Shown here: positions 44,767-53,662 of the stretch, in pieces
How the letters are laid out: every line of letters starts with the position of its first letter
How positions within the stretch are numbered: the first letter of the stretch is position 1
Source: a virus
Direction: 5' to 3' (one strand)
Length of the DNA: 56,291 bases
Virus record (IMG/VR): IMGVR_UViG_3300047557_001143
Span: 1 to 56,291 of that record
Program-made: the position numbers and the translations under genes
The notes under the pieces: generated by a model
Told to the model about the DNA's origin: nothing
Database searches by the model: none
The model's input: the letters and a program-made list of their open reading frames with translations, nothing else

Positions 44767-46177
44767 CCCGCTGATCGAGACCCTCAAGGATGAGGAAGTC
44801 CGGCGGAAGTTCACCCTGCTACCTGCTGACCGGCAGGCAGCCTTCGCCTGGAGGGCTAAGTGGCTCTCCCAGGCTCACGACCACCAAATCCTGCCTCCTG
44901 GGGACTGGTGGACCATCTGGCTCCTCCTGGCCGGCCGGGGAGCGGGCAAGACCCGCACTGCTGCGGAGCAGATCGGATGGTGGGCCTGGGAGTCTCCCGG
45001 AACCCGGTGGCTCGTAGCAGCCCCGACAAGCGCGGATGTCCGGGCGACCTGCTTTGAGGGGGATTCGGGCTTGATCGCCGTGATTCCCGAGGTCCTGGTG
45101 GCCGACTACAACCGGGCGTACCACGAGATCAAGTTGACCAACGGCAGCCTGATCAAGGGCATCCCGGCCTCTGAGCCTGAGCGCTTCCGCGGTGGCCAGT
45201 GGCACGGAGCGTGGTGCGACGAGTTGGCCGCCTGGGACTACCTGCAGGACGCCTGGGATCAGATCCAGTTCTCCGTCCGCCTGGGCAAGAGAACCCGAAT
45301 ACTCGCCACGACCACCCCAAAGCCCAAGGACTTGATCGTCGACCTCATCGGCCGGGAAGGGGATGATGTCCACCTGACGACAGCGAGCACTTACTCCAAC
45401 CTGGACAACCTCGCGCCATCCTTTCAGCGGCAGATCCTGCAGTACGAGGGGACGAAACTCGGCCGCCAGGAGATCTACGCTGAGATCATCGATCCTGAGG
45501 AGGGCGGCATCGTCAGCCGGGACTGGTTCCGCCTGTGGCCTGCAGACAAGCCCATCCCGAAACTGGAGTTCGTCGTCCAGTCCTACGACTGCGCCTTCAC
45601 GGAGAAGCAGATCAACGACCCGACCGCGGCGATCACCTTCGGCGTCTTCCGCCCCCTGGATGGCCCGATGTCCGTCCTGATCATCGACTGTTGGCAGGAC
45701 CGGCTGCAGTACCCGGATCTCCGGCCGAAGGTCATCGAGGAGTACGAGACCGTCTTCGGCGAGGGCAAGGACAAGAAGCGGGTGGACCTCGTCCTGGTGG
45801 AGGACAAGGCCGCGGGGATCTCCCTAATCCAGGACCTGCAGCGGGCTCATGTCCCGGTGAGGGCCTACAACCCCGGCAGGGCGGACAAGGTGCAGCGGCT
45901 ATCCATCGTGGCCAACATCATCAAGGCCGGGAGGGTGTGGGTGCCGGAGAGCATGAACCGCAAGGGCTATGTCCGGGACTGGGCGGAGGGGATGGTCTCC
46001 CAGGTCTGCTCCTTCCCCAACACGGATCACGACGACTTCTGCGATGCCCTGTCACAGGCCCTGCGGTATCTCCGAGACGCAGGCTTCCTGAACATCGACC
46101 CGCCGCCGGACGAGATCGACGAGGAGGACTATGTGGATGCAGGGGTGAGGAAGCGTGAAAACCCCTACTCTGCTTGA
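44759..46177 (+). CDS. terminase large subunit
   Basis: 472 residues. The packaging ATPase has a Walker A AGRGAGKT (58-65), VAAPTSADVRATCFEG, a Walker B region HGAWCDE (149-155) and ILATTTPKP (coupling motif, about 181-189). The C-terminal RNase-H-like nuclease has Asp 277 (SYDCAF), VEDKAAG (Glu 348, Asp 349) and the TDHDDFCDA end (Asp 423-429). All key residues are present, so it should both pump DNA and cut it. ATG is coupled to the small subunit. It is followed immediately by the promoter and RNA locus at 46182. Confidence 0.95.
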   Translation: MADPLIETLKDEEVRRKFTLLPADRQAAFAWRAKWLSQAHDHQILPPGDWWTIWLLLAGRGAGKTRTAAEQIGWWAWESPGTRWLVAAPTSADVRATCFEGDSGLIAVIPEVLVADYNRAYHEIKLTNGSLIKGIPASEPERFRGGQWHGAWCDELAAWDYLQDAWDQIQFSVRLGKRTRILATTTPKPKDLIVDLIGREGDDVHLTTASTYSNLDNLAPSFQRQILQYEGTKLGRQEIYAEIIDPEEGGIVSRDWFRLWPADKPIPKLEFVVQSYDCAFTEKQINDPTAAITFGVFRPLDGPMSVLIIDCWQDRLQYPDLRPKVIEEYETVFGEGKDKKRVDLVLVEDKAAGISLIQDLQRAHVPVRAYNPGRADKVQRLSIVANIIKAGRVWVPESMNRKGYVRDWAEGMVSQVCSFPNTDHDDFCDALSQALRYLRDAGFLNIDPPPDEIDEEDYVDAGVRKRENPYSA

Positions 46178-46181
46178 GATG

Positions 46182-46210
46182 TTGACACCTCCCACACTTT
46201 CCCGCACAAT
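46182..46210 (+). promoter_or_regulatory. strong predicted promoter after terminase
   Basis: Perfect TTGACA (46182-46187), 17 bases, CACAAT (46205-46210). Transcription would begin near 46217, where no coding sequence starts for over 550 bases. It is the best -35 box I see in the window. Confidence 0.75.
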
Positions 46211-46216
46211 CCTTCT

Positions 46217-46385
46217 CGTCTGTCGGGCTGGTAACCCGACAGAAGCACAAGTAGCGAATTGAGAACCCTGCTTAGGCGGGTTTTGGAAAGAGTGGAGTGG
46301 TGTGAAAAAGGCGATCGCGGCCGGTGCGCACACTACGAAGCGGCAATACCAAAGCCCAAAGCCCCCTAAGCAGGGTTTTTTCTTT
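46217..46385 (+). ncRNA. candidate phage non-coding RNA, rod-shaped, about 165 nt
   Basis: It begins at the predicted start of the 46182 promoter and ends at a T run. CTGTCGGG/CCCGACAG forms an 8-bp hairpin with a 7-base loop (about 46220-46242). CCCTGCTTAGG (46266-46276) pairs perfectly with CCTAAGCAGGG (46365-46375), followed by TTTTTTCTTT. Inside, GGGTTTTGG (46278-46286) pairs with CCAAAGCCC (46349-46357), and GTGGTGTG (46297-46304) with CACACTAC (46329-46336), separated by an internal loop of 10 and 12 bases. The final stem plus T run works as an intrinsic terminator. No reading frame of note lies inside. Confidence 0.6.
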
Positions 46386-46780
46386 GGTGCGCCGTGTACC
46401 TTGCCTCAAGAGTCTGTCGGGTTATGGGGAGGCATGGGGTATCCGGAGGAAGCGAAAGCGTAGGCCGGACTGCACCTTCCCTACAACGCTCTGGCTTGAG
46501 GCGAGACGCGCACAGAGGATGCAGGCGCAAAACAGGAGTGCTCCTGACGCATCCGGGGGTTCAAGTCCACCGGGGAGTGCGGCAGGGTCAAGGGCTGTGC
46601 AAGACGGCGCGATGTGCCGGAAAGCCTTGATGGTCGTCCAACACGCAGTGAGACGGCTCCCGGAAGGAAACCTCAGTGGCTCCATGCAGGCCGGGAAAGT
46701 GCTGAAGGTCGCTCTTGAGCGGCCTAAGGCAGTTTCTTGCCCTTCAGTTTCCTAGTCCACCATCAGGCCGGGGAGTAGAG
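46386..46780 (+). other. unexplained 395-bp region, possibly a second structured RNA
   Basis: No convincing gene. Pairings seen: GGGGAGG/CCTTCCC (near 46427 and 46476), GTAGG/CCTAC, a GC-GAAA-GC hairpin at 46452-46459, and GGATGC (46517-46522) with GCATCC (46549-46554) enclosing CAGGAG/CTCCTG. A TTCAAGT sequence in a GGGG...CCACC context at 46556-46571 looks like a tRNA T-loop but has no matching acceptor stem. Frames at 46324-46755 and 46394-46630 lack a ribosome binding site and look like chance frames. Confidence 0.4.
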
Positions 46781-47074
46781 ATGAGGATCAACCTGAACTG
46801 CCCTTACAGCGAGAAGGATCAGGTCAAGGCTCTGGGGGCTAGGTGGGATGCTTCCCGCAAGGTTTGGTACATCGTGGATGTTGAGAACCTGACTCCGTTT
46901 CTGAGGTGGTTGCCCAAAGACAGGCAGAAGAAGAAAAGGCCTGTAGAAACTGGGGCGGGCTTCAGGCCGTTGTGTAGTTGCACTACACCGCCGTGGGAAG
47001 ATTGCGAGCACACACAGGGTGTATTGGAGGGTGACGCTTTATCGCATCTCAGGGACATAATGGCCGAGGCATGA
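46781..47074 (+). CDS. DUF5710-type small protein with Cys-rich tail
   Basis: 97 residues from ATG at 46781, preceded by GGGGAG. RINLNCPYSEKDQVKALGARWDASRKVWYI is the DUF5710 domain, a small module often attached to DNA-processing proteins. The C-terminal half is CSCTTPPWEDCEHTQG with three Cys and a His, perhaps a zinc site. Four-base overlap with the next gene. Confidence 0.7.
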   Translation: MRINLNCPYSEKDQVKALGARWDASRKVWYIVDVENLTPFLRWLPKDRQKKKRPVETGAGFRPLCSCTTPPWEDCEHTQGVLEGDALSHLRDIMAEA

Positions 47075-47298
47075 AGACAGAACTCCTCGCAAGCCCGATT
47101 CCGCACGAACTCCCGGCGGCAGAGGTCCGGGTGCAGATCACTCAGTGCCAGAACCGCTTCGAGATACTGGTCAAACCCGGGCAGGAAATTACTTCCTGGG
47201 ATTCCTGGGTGATGCAGGGTAGATTGGCGCAGTGGCTACAAAGCCGCATAGACGCCCAAAAGTCCGGTGGGCATAATCCGCCGAACTCTTTTCCCTGA
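47071..47298 (+). CDS. small protein, unknown
   Basis: 75 residues, ATGA overlap with the previous gene. Beta-type segments (AEVRVQITQCQNRFEILVKPGQEI) then WDSWVMQGRLAQWLQSRIDA. No family recognised. It precedes the giant PcfJ-like gene by eight bases. Confidence 0.55.
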   Translation: MKTELLASPIPHELPAAEVRVQITQCQNRFEILVKPGQEITSWDSWVMQGRLAQWLQSRIDAQKSGGHNPPNSFP

Positions 47299-47306
47299 GG
47301 CTTGGC

Positions 47307-50300
47307 ATGGTCGACAAAACCGCGGCGGCGCGTCTTCTTGAGGAGATGTTCCCGCAAAAGCCTAAAGAGCCGACCTTCGGAGAGCGGGTGCTTTCCGGTC
47401 AGGCTCCTCAGCAGGCCGAGATGCGGCCGTATGACCCGACGATCCGGGAGCAGGCTGCCACCCTCCTGCAGCGGGGGATGGAACGCCTGGGGACTGACCG
47501 CTACAAAGCCCGTCAGCGGGCGGAGACGGTCATTGGTGGCCCGAGCAGCAACCTGCCCTTAGGGATGGGGTTTGCTGACATCCTGCCTTTTGTCGGCACG
47601 ACCTTCCAGACGCAGGAGGCCGGCAGGGCCCTGGAGAGCGCCGGAGAGGCTGCGAAGAGGGGTGACTATGTCGGGGCCGCTGTTGAGGGCGGCATGGGCG
47701 CTCTAGGGCTTGTTCCTGGCGCTCTGGGTGTTGCCCGCTATGCCCGACCTGTGGGCAACCTGACGGCGTCTGCTCTAGCGGCTGCGCCGAAGGTTCCGGG
47801 TGCTTTGTTGGAGACGGCATTCTCTGGGCCGCTTCCCGGCTCCCGTGAGGCGCAACGGGGCGCCATCAAGATGAAGGGCGGCAACTGGTTGGCCGGTGAG
47901 GTTGAGGGGGCGACTGAAGGATTGAAACCAAAAGGCCTCACTGCCGAGGATCGGCCACACTTGCTTGCTCGTATTGAGGCTATACAGCAAAGGGGTTTTG
48001 CTCCAGTCGATGAAATCCGACAGTTGGATGCTCTTACTCAGAATGAAGCCCTCAACAACTGGATCGACAAGAAACTCAACCGCTACATTAAGAACGAGAT
48101 GGCCACACCGGAAGATCCGGTGCGGAAGTTGGCGGAGCAGGGCATCCTGCACTATCAGCCCCCTGCTGAGTCTCGGGTTATTCAGGCAAATGCTCAACTT
48201 CATCGTGGAAGCAAGCCTCCGCTTGGTCAAAACCTCACCGCTAGGCAGTGGGAAGATGTTGCAGATGCCGCCATCTTCCCGCAACTCGCGGAGTATCAAA
48301 AGGCATTTGGCAATATAGAAAAAAATCCGTGGCTCAATAAGGTTTCGCCTGAAACAGAGGTTTATGGCTTGAGCAGTGGGTCAAGATCGCTTGACCAAGC
48401 AGGTTTCGACCACCTGATCGACGAACTCAAGAACGCCATCCGTCCTGACTCCGACCTTCCTGCTCGTCTGCGCTACAAGCCTGAGGACCTGGAGAAGGTC
48501 ACGATGGAGCAGGCTGTCCGCCGCGTCCACGACATCAACGAATACCGGGCAGCGAAGAAGGCGGAGGCCAACGAGGCTCTGGCCCGCAATCCTGCGACCT
48601 TCACCTTCAAGGAGTACCCGACCGTCCCCGGAAGCGACAAGCCCAACGCAAAGGGGTTGGCGTGGAAGGAGATCCGTGAGCCTGAGGCCGCAGTTGATAA
48701 GGCCGCGTCTCGTCAGCAACTTCAGGATGCCCTCAAGTACGAAGGCGATGTCATGGGCCACTGCGTTGGCGGCTACTGCGACGATGTGCTGTCAGGCAGA
48801 TCTCAGATCTATTCTTTGCGCGACAAGAAGGGCGAGCCCCATGTCACGATTGAGGCGAAACCCGCAAATATAGATGTGGCGAAATGGTTTTCTTCATTGC
48901 CTCAGGAAGAGAAAAACTCCATTCTTGCCGCCGGATATAACGGATACAACATTCGGCATAGTCCGCAATTTAAGCAGGTACAAAATTCATTCCCGCCGGA
49001 AATCATCCAGATCAAAGGCAAGGCCAACCGCGCCCCAAAGGAAGAGTATCTCCCCTTCGTCCAAGACTTCGTCCGCGGCGGTAACTGGTCGCGGGTTGGC
49101 GACTTTCAAAATACCGGTCTGCGCGATATTGAACGCACTCCAAAACTCAAAGAGTGGCTGCGCTCGAAGAACATTGAAACGCCGAGATACCTGACTGAGC
49201 AGGAATACGGCAAGTACGAGAGCGACTTTTTGGCAGAACAACTCGGCATGAAGAAAGGCGGCGCTGTGCAAAAAGTACGCATCTCCGACAATCCGGACAC
49301 AATGAACCTGGAGTTGATGATGGCAGGGGGCGGCAATCCCCGCCAGAAGTTGGCCAAGGCCATCGCTTCCGGGGTGAAGTCTCTGGCCAAGCCGGCAGAG
49401 AAGAAGTCAGTGCTTGAGAGCCTGCCCAAGGAGGAGGCCAAGCCTTACACCGAAAAGCAGGTCCAAAGCACGGCCGAGAAGTTGGTCCCGAAGATTCAGA
49501 AAGAGAATCCCAAACTCTCAGCCGCCGAGGTTGAGAAGCGTGCCTTGCGTCAGGCCGAGCAGAAACTCAAGTGGGAAAAGGTTGAGAAGCCGGAACTGGA
49601 GTCGTCTTACGGTGCTCTGGAGAAGGCCAAGTTCAGCCAGTCCCGCGCAGAGCGCTTGCGCAATGTGCCTGAGGTGGTGGAGAAGCGGATTCAGGAGACG
49701 CGAGACTTCCTGAAGGAGCCCACAGAGCCGTGGCAACCTCCCCGAAAGGAACTGCAGGCCTTCGAGCGCGAGCGCATCAAAGAGGCCCTGGAGGGCTTCC
49801 CTGGCGTAGAGCAGACCCGGTTTCCGCGGTATCAACCCGCTCGTGCTGACCTTAGTTACATCGACGAGATCTACGATGATCCCGTCAACCGTGAACTCAT
49901 CAAGGGGCAGATTGCCCGAGGCTTGCCTCTTGGAGGGGAGACTTTCTATGCCTCCCTGTATCCGCTGAAGTTGGCGGCCTTGGACCGCGGCATCCCTGAA
50001 GAGAAGTTCAATCAGTTCATCTACAGCATCGCGCCGGCCTCCGCCCGCAACTCCATCATGAACGAGATGGCGGTCGGCCAGTTCATGCGGGATATGTATG
50101 CCCGCGGGCTGCCGTTGGATGAGGCGACCGTAAGCCGCGAGATGGCCGAGTTTGCTCAGAAGTACGGCAAGGGCCTGCCGCTGATGCCTGTGCATCGTGA
50201 GGGCGTCAAGAATGTTCTGGAGGGGCAGCAGGACCTGCGCGAGATGCTCAAGGCCGACATCCCGACCAACTACAAGATCCCGACCTACGGCACCCAGAAG

Positions 50301-50801
50301 GCGGGCGACTTCGGCAAGTCCATGGTGTTGGATGTCCACGAGTCTGCAGGCCAGACCCGCGGCAGCCGGTATCACCCTTACTTCACGGAGCAGGGCGGAT
50401 TCGGTCCGACCGAATACGGAGCGGCAGAGGGCAAGATGCTCGACATTGCCGGTGAGATGGGCATTCCTGGCGGGATGGCTCAGGCCGGCCGGTGGTTCGG
50501 CGGCGGCGAACTCACGGGACTGGTGTCGCCCCGCGGTGATGCTTTGGACCTGTTGGAGAAGCAAGCCGCGTACACCCTCAACGGCATGGGCGTAAAGCCT
50601 ACGCCGCGGAATGTGCGCAACTACATCCTGGACATGGTAGAGACCGGCCAGGGCGTTCTAATGCCCTGGTACAGCAAGACCAAGCCGATGCCTGATGTCC
50701 GCACCGAGAAGAAAAAGGGCGGCGCAGTGCGTAAGCCGAGGGGCAAGAAGGTCGAGATCACCGACAACCTTGACGCCATGCGACTGGCTGTCCAAAAGTA
50801 G
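47307..50801 (+). CDS. giant PcfJ-like polyvalent protein
   Basis: 1164 residues. Order: an N-terminal part with a Gly/Ala-rich possibly membrane-active segment (about 85-160, GFADILPFVGTTFQ... and GGMGALGLVPGALG); a PcfJ-like block near 480-520 (DVMGHCVGGYCDDVLSGRSQIYSL, with His and Cys); MKKGGAVQKVRISDNPDTMNLEL near 650; long Lys/Glu helices; a C-terminal region (GSRYHPYFTEQGGFGPTEYG, GEMGIPGGMAQAGRWFGGGEL) conserved in environmental phages; and a final KKKGGAVRKP. PcfJ-like domains occur in phages and conjugative elements with unknown activity. Co-ejection with DNA is a plausible guess. Confidence 0.65.
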   Translation: MVDKTAAARLLEEMFPQKPKEPTFGERVLSGQAPQQAEMRPYDPTIREQAATLLQRGMERLGTDRYKARQRAETVIGGPSSNLPLGMGFADILPFVGTTFQTQEAGRALESAGEAAKRGDYVGAAVEGGMGALGLVPGALGVARYARPVGNLTASALAAAPKVPGALLETAFSGPLPGSREAQRGAIKMKGGNWLAGEVEGATEGLKPKGLTAEDRPHLLARIEAIQQRGFAPVDEIRQLDALTQNEALNNWIDKKLNRYIKNEMATPEDPVRKLAEQGILHYQPPAESRVIQANAQLHRGSKPPLGQNLTARQWEDVADAAIFPQLAEYQKAFGNIEKNPWLNKVSPETEVYGLSSGSRSLDQAGFDHLIDELKNAIRPDSDLPARLRYKPEDLEKVTMEQAVRRVHDINEYRAAKKAEANEALARNPATFTFKEYPTVPGSDKPNAKGLAWKEIREPEAAVDKAASRQQLQDALKYEGDVMGHCVGGYCDDVLSGRSQIYSLRDKKGEPHVTIEAKPANIDVAKWFSSLPQEEKNSILAAGYNGYNIRHSPQFKQVQNSFPPEIIQIKGKANRAPKEEYLPFVQDFVRGGNWSRVGDFQNTGLRDIERTPKLKEWLRSKNIETPRYLTEQEYGKYESDFLAEQLGMKKGGAVQKVRISDNPDTMNLELMMAGGGNPRQKLAKAIASGVKSLAKPAEKKSVLESLPKEEAKPYTEKQVQSTAEKLVPKIQKENPKLSAAEVEKRALRQAEQKLKWEKVEKPELESSYGALEKAKFSQSRAERLRNVPEVVEKRIQETRDFLKEPTEPWQPPRKELQAFERERIKEALEGFPGVEQTRFPRYQPARADLSYIDEIYDDPVNRELIKGQIARGLPLGGETFYASLYPLKLAALDRGIPEEKFNQFIYSIAPASARNSIMNEMAVGQFMRDMYARGLPLDEATVSREMAEFAQKYGKGLPLMPVHREGVKNVLEGQQDLREMLKADIPTNYKIPTYGTQKAGDFGKSMVLDVHESAGQTRGSRYHPYFTEQGGFGPTEYGAAEGKMLDIAGEMGIPGGMAQAGRWFGGGELTGLVSPRGDALDLLEKQAAYTLNGMGVKPTPRNVRNYILDMVETGQGVLMPWYSKTKPMPDVRTEKKKGGAVRKPRGKKVEITDNLDAMRLAVQK

Positions 50802-50811
50802 AAAGTAACCC

Positions 50812-53325
50812 ATGGCTACTGAATTCCCTATCGACCCCGAATACGGCCGTTTCATCGAGGGCATCCCCGACGAGATGGAGGAGGAGATCGAGGTCGAACT
50901 GCCTTCTGAAGAGGCCGAGATCGAAGAACTCCCGGACGGGTCGGCCATCGTGAAGATGGACACCCAGGGTCCGGAGGAGGACGAAGACTTCTACCAGAAC
51001 CTCGCTGAGGTCATCGACCCGCTTGAACTGAGCACGATGGCCATGCGGTTCACGAAGTTGATCGACGGCGACAAGGAAGCCCGCTCCGAGCGCGACAAGC
51101 AGTACGAGGAGGGCCTCAAGCGTACCGGCATGGGCAAGGATGCTCCTGGAGGCGCTACCTTTATGGGCGCTTCCAAGGTCGTGCACCCGGTCATGGCCGA
51201 GGCTTGCGTGGACTTTGCCTCACGAGCCATCAAGGAACTATTCCCGCCTGACGGTCCTGTGCGGACCAAGATCATGGGTCAGGTCGACGAGGAGAAGACT
51301 CAGCGGGCCGAGCGCAAGCGCGACTACATGAACTGGCAGTTGACGGAGCAGATCGAAGAGTTCCGCGACGAGCAGGAGCAACTCCTGACCCAGTTGCCTC
51401 TGGGTGGCTCGCAGTACATGAAACTCTGGTACGACGAGGAGAAGAAGCGGCCCTGTGCTGAGTTTTTGCCTATCGACCGGGTTCTGGTGCCGTTTGCTGC
51501 CACGAACTTCTACACCGCGCAGCGGGCTACCGAGATCCACGAGATCACGGAGATGGAGTTCAAGCGCCGCATCCGTTCTGGGATGTACCGCGACATCAAC
51601 CTGATCCGGGCCACGATGGAGCCGGAGGAGTCGAAGTCGCAGAAGGCCAACGACAAGATTGAAGGCCGCAAGTGGAACGACAACGAAGACGGTCTGCGCA
51701 ATGTCTTCCATGTCTACACTTGGTTGGAGATTGAAGAGGACAAGCGGTCCAAGGGCCAGTTGGCTCCCTACATCCTGATGATCGACGAACTGGAGAACGA
51801 GGTCGTCGGTCTGTACCGGAACTGGGAGGATGGCGACGAGACGATGACCAAACTCGACTGGATCGTCGAGTTCAAGTTCATCCCCTGGCGTGGTGCTTAC
51901 GCTATCGGCCTGCCCCACCTGATCGGCGGTCTGTCTGCAGCCCTGACGGGCGCTCTGCGGGCGCTGCTCGACACTGCGCACATCAACAACTCGGCCACGA
52001 TGCTGAAGTTGAAGGGGGCGAAGGTATCGGGCCAGTCTCAGCAGCCGGATGTCACGCAGGTCATTGAGATCGAGGCGGCTCCTGGTGTGGACGACATCAA
52101 GAAGATCGCCATGCCGATGCCGTTCAATCCTCCCTCTGCGGTGCTTCTGGAACTCCTGGGATGGCTCGACAAGGCCGCCAAGGGTGTCGTGACGACCGCG
52201 GAGGAGAAGATCGCCGATGTCAACGCCCAGGCTCCGGTGGGCACGACCCAGGCTCTGATCGAGCAGGGTGCGGCTGTCTTCTCGGCCATCCACGCTCGTC
52301 TGCATGATGCTCAGAGCCGGGTGCTGAAGATTCTGGGCCGGATCAACCGGTGGTATCTGGACGATCAGCGCAAGGGTGAGGTGGTCGCCGACCTGGAGAT
52401 CGAGCGCACCGACTTCAACCGCAACACGGATGTTGTGCCGGTGTCTGACCCGCACATCTTCTCCGAGACGCAGCGCATGGCCCAGATCCAGGCCGTCATG
52501 GCTCGGGCTGATGCTCACCCGGATCTCTACGATGTCCGGGCGGTGGAGGAGCGGTTCCTCAAGCAGTTGAAGGTGCCCGGGATCAACGAGATCTTGAAGG
52601 ACACCCCGGCGCCCGAGGAGCGCAACTCTGCTGATGAGAATGTGGCCATGGCTCTGGGGCAGAACGCCTACGCCTACATTCAGCAGGACCATCTGGCGCA
52701 CATCCAGTCGCACCTGGACTTTGCCCTGAACCCGGCTTTCGGCAGCAATCCGATCATGGCCTCGTTCTACCTGCCGCGCTCTCTGGAGCACATCAAGCAG
52801 CACATGGTGCTGTGGTACCTCAGCCGTACCAACGGTTATGTGAGGCAAGTGCGTGACGGCAAGCCGATCACCGAGGCTGAGTACGAGGACAAGCGCCTGA
52901 CGGCTGAACTGGACAAGGTGTTTGCTGTGACCTCGCAGCACATCATGCTTGACGCGGAGAAGGCCTTCAGCAAGATCCTGCCGCTAATTCAGCAACTCCT
53001 GCAGGCCATGCAGCAGATGACTCCCAAGCCCCAGTTGCCGCCTGAGGCGCAGGTGCTGATGGAGACCTCAATGGCCGAAACCAACCGCAGGGCCCAGAGA
53101 GACCAGGGCGAACTTGCCCTGCAGGGCCAGAAACTGCAGTTGGATGCCGCAAAGTCTGAGCGCCGGGATCAGTTGGATGTGGCTCTGAACGCCGCGGACA
53201 ACCTGACCAAGGAGCGCATTGAAACTGCACGCCTGACCCAGAAGGATCAGGAGTTGCAAGCCGAGCAGTTCGACACTGCAATCCGCCTCCAGAACGAGGC
53301 ACAACGAAGCCTAGGAGCATTTTGA
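50812..53325 (+). CDS. portal protein
   Basis: 837 residues, in the range of large podovirus portals. An acidic N-terminal tail is followed by the clip/stem/wing body: YNQ-type helical regions, EFLPIDRVLVPFAATNFYTAQRATEIHEITEMEF, KLDWIVEFKFIPWRGAYAIGLPHLIGGLSAALTGALRALLD (a conserved stem/wing block), and a very long helical C-terminal barrel (ending with a Gln/Glu-rich coiled coil of about 100 residues). It would form the dodecameric ring at one vertex. Neighbouring terminase, scaffold and capsid genes confirm the head module. Confidence 0.9.
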   Translation: MATEFPIDPEYGRFIEGIPDEMEEEIEVELPSEEAEIEELPDGSAIVKMDTQGPEEDEDFYQNLAEVIDPLELSTMAMRFTKLIDGDKEARSERDKQYEEGLKRTGMGKDAPGGATFMGASKVVHPVMAEACVDFASRAIKELFPPDGPVRTKIMGQVDEEKTQRAERKRDYMNWQLTEQIEEFRDEQEQLLTQLPLGGSQYMKLWYDEEKKRPCAEFLPIDRVLVPFAATNFYTAQRATEIHEITEMEFKRRIRSGMYRDINLIRATMEPEESKSQKANDKIEGRKWNDNEDGLRNVFHVYTWLEIEEDKRSKGQLAPYILMIDELENEVVGLYRNWEDGDETMTKLDWIVEFKFIPWRGAYAIGLPHLIGGLSAALTGALRALLDTAHINNSATMLKLKGAKVSGQSQQPDVTQVIEIEAAPGVDDIKKIAMPMPFNPPSAVLLELLGWLDKAAKGVVTTAEEKIADVNAQAPVGTTQALIEQGAAVFSAIHARLHDAQSRVLKILGRINRWYLDDQRKGEVVADLEIERTDFNRNTDVVPVSDPHIFSETQRMAQIQAVMARADAHPDLYDVRAVEERFLKQLKVPGINEILKDTPAPEERNSADENVAMALGQNAYAYIQQDHLAHIQSHLDFALNPAFGSNPIMASFYLPRSLEHIKQHMVLWYLSRTNGYVRQVRDGKPITEAEYEDKRLTAELDKVFAVTSQHIMLDAEKAFSKILPLIQQLLQAMQQMTPKPQLPPEAQVLMETSMAETNRRAQRDQGELALQGQKLQLDAAKSERRDQLDVALNAADNLTKERIETARLTQKDQELQAEQFDTAIRLQNEAQRSLGAF

Positions 53326-53480
53326 TGGCCACCAACCCGTACCACAACGAAGCCGTGCCCCTGCACAAGCGTATCGCCGCAGGCGAGAAACTTGACGGCA
53401 CTTCCCTCAAGAGCCAAGGCCAACCCGCCAAGGCACCCGCACAGAAAGGAGGCGCACTGAGCCAAGCGAAGAAGAAATGA
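53325..53480 (+). CDS. tiny basic protein after portal
   Basis: 51 residues (MATNPYHNEAVPLHKRIAAGEKLDGTSL...), starting with a one-base overlap of the portal stop and ending KKK. Lys/Ala/Gln-rich and likely disordered. Overlaps the next start (ATGA). Unknown; a minor head or packaging accessory protein is possible. Confidence 0.6.
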   Translation: MATNPYHNEAVPLHKRIAAGEKLDGTSLKSQGQPAKAPAQKGGALSQAKKK

Positions 53481-53662
53481 GATATGTCGCTGACTACATC
53501 CATGCGATAGAGGCTCGGAAGGCTGAGATACGCCTGTCTATCGCGGCGGGAAATGCCGCGAACTGGGAGTCCTATCAACGGATGGTCGGTATTTATGCAG
53601 GCCTGGAAGAGGCTCTGCAGATCATGAACAACCTTCTGAAGGAAGAAGATGAAGATGAATGA
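53477..53662 (+). CDS. small helical protein
   Basis: 61 residues; ATGA overlap with the previous gene and overlap with the next. Starts MRYVADYIHAIEARKAEIRLSIAAG, ends LLKEEDEDE, one long helix and an acidic tail. Function unknown. Confidence 0.6.
   Translation: MRYVADYIHAIEARKAEIRLSIAAGNAANWESYQRMVGIYAGLEEALQIMNNLLKEEDEDE

Noticed and set aside
46220-46242. tRNA-Thr-like anticodon arm (loop CTGGTAA)
   Set aside because: The stem is 8 bp rather than 5, and no acceptor stem, D arm or T arm fits around it. Better explained as the 5' hairpin of the rod RNA.
46551-46575. tRNA T-loop-like TTCAAGT in a G-rich context
   Set aside because: The stem has a central mismatch and no matching 5' acceptor strand was found upstream within tRNA distance.
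46324-46755. 143-codon forward frame in the RNA locus
   Set aside because: No ribosome binding site, low-complexity composition, and the rod RNA terminator lies within it.
51238-52941. 567-codon reverse frame opposite the portal gene
   Set aside because: Shadow frame from GC-rich third positions; portal gene is unambiguous.
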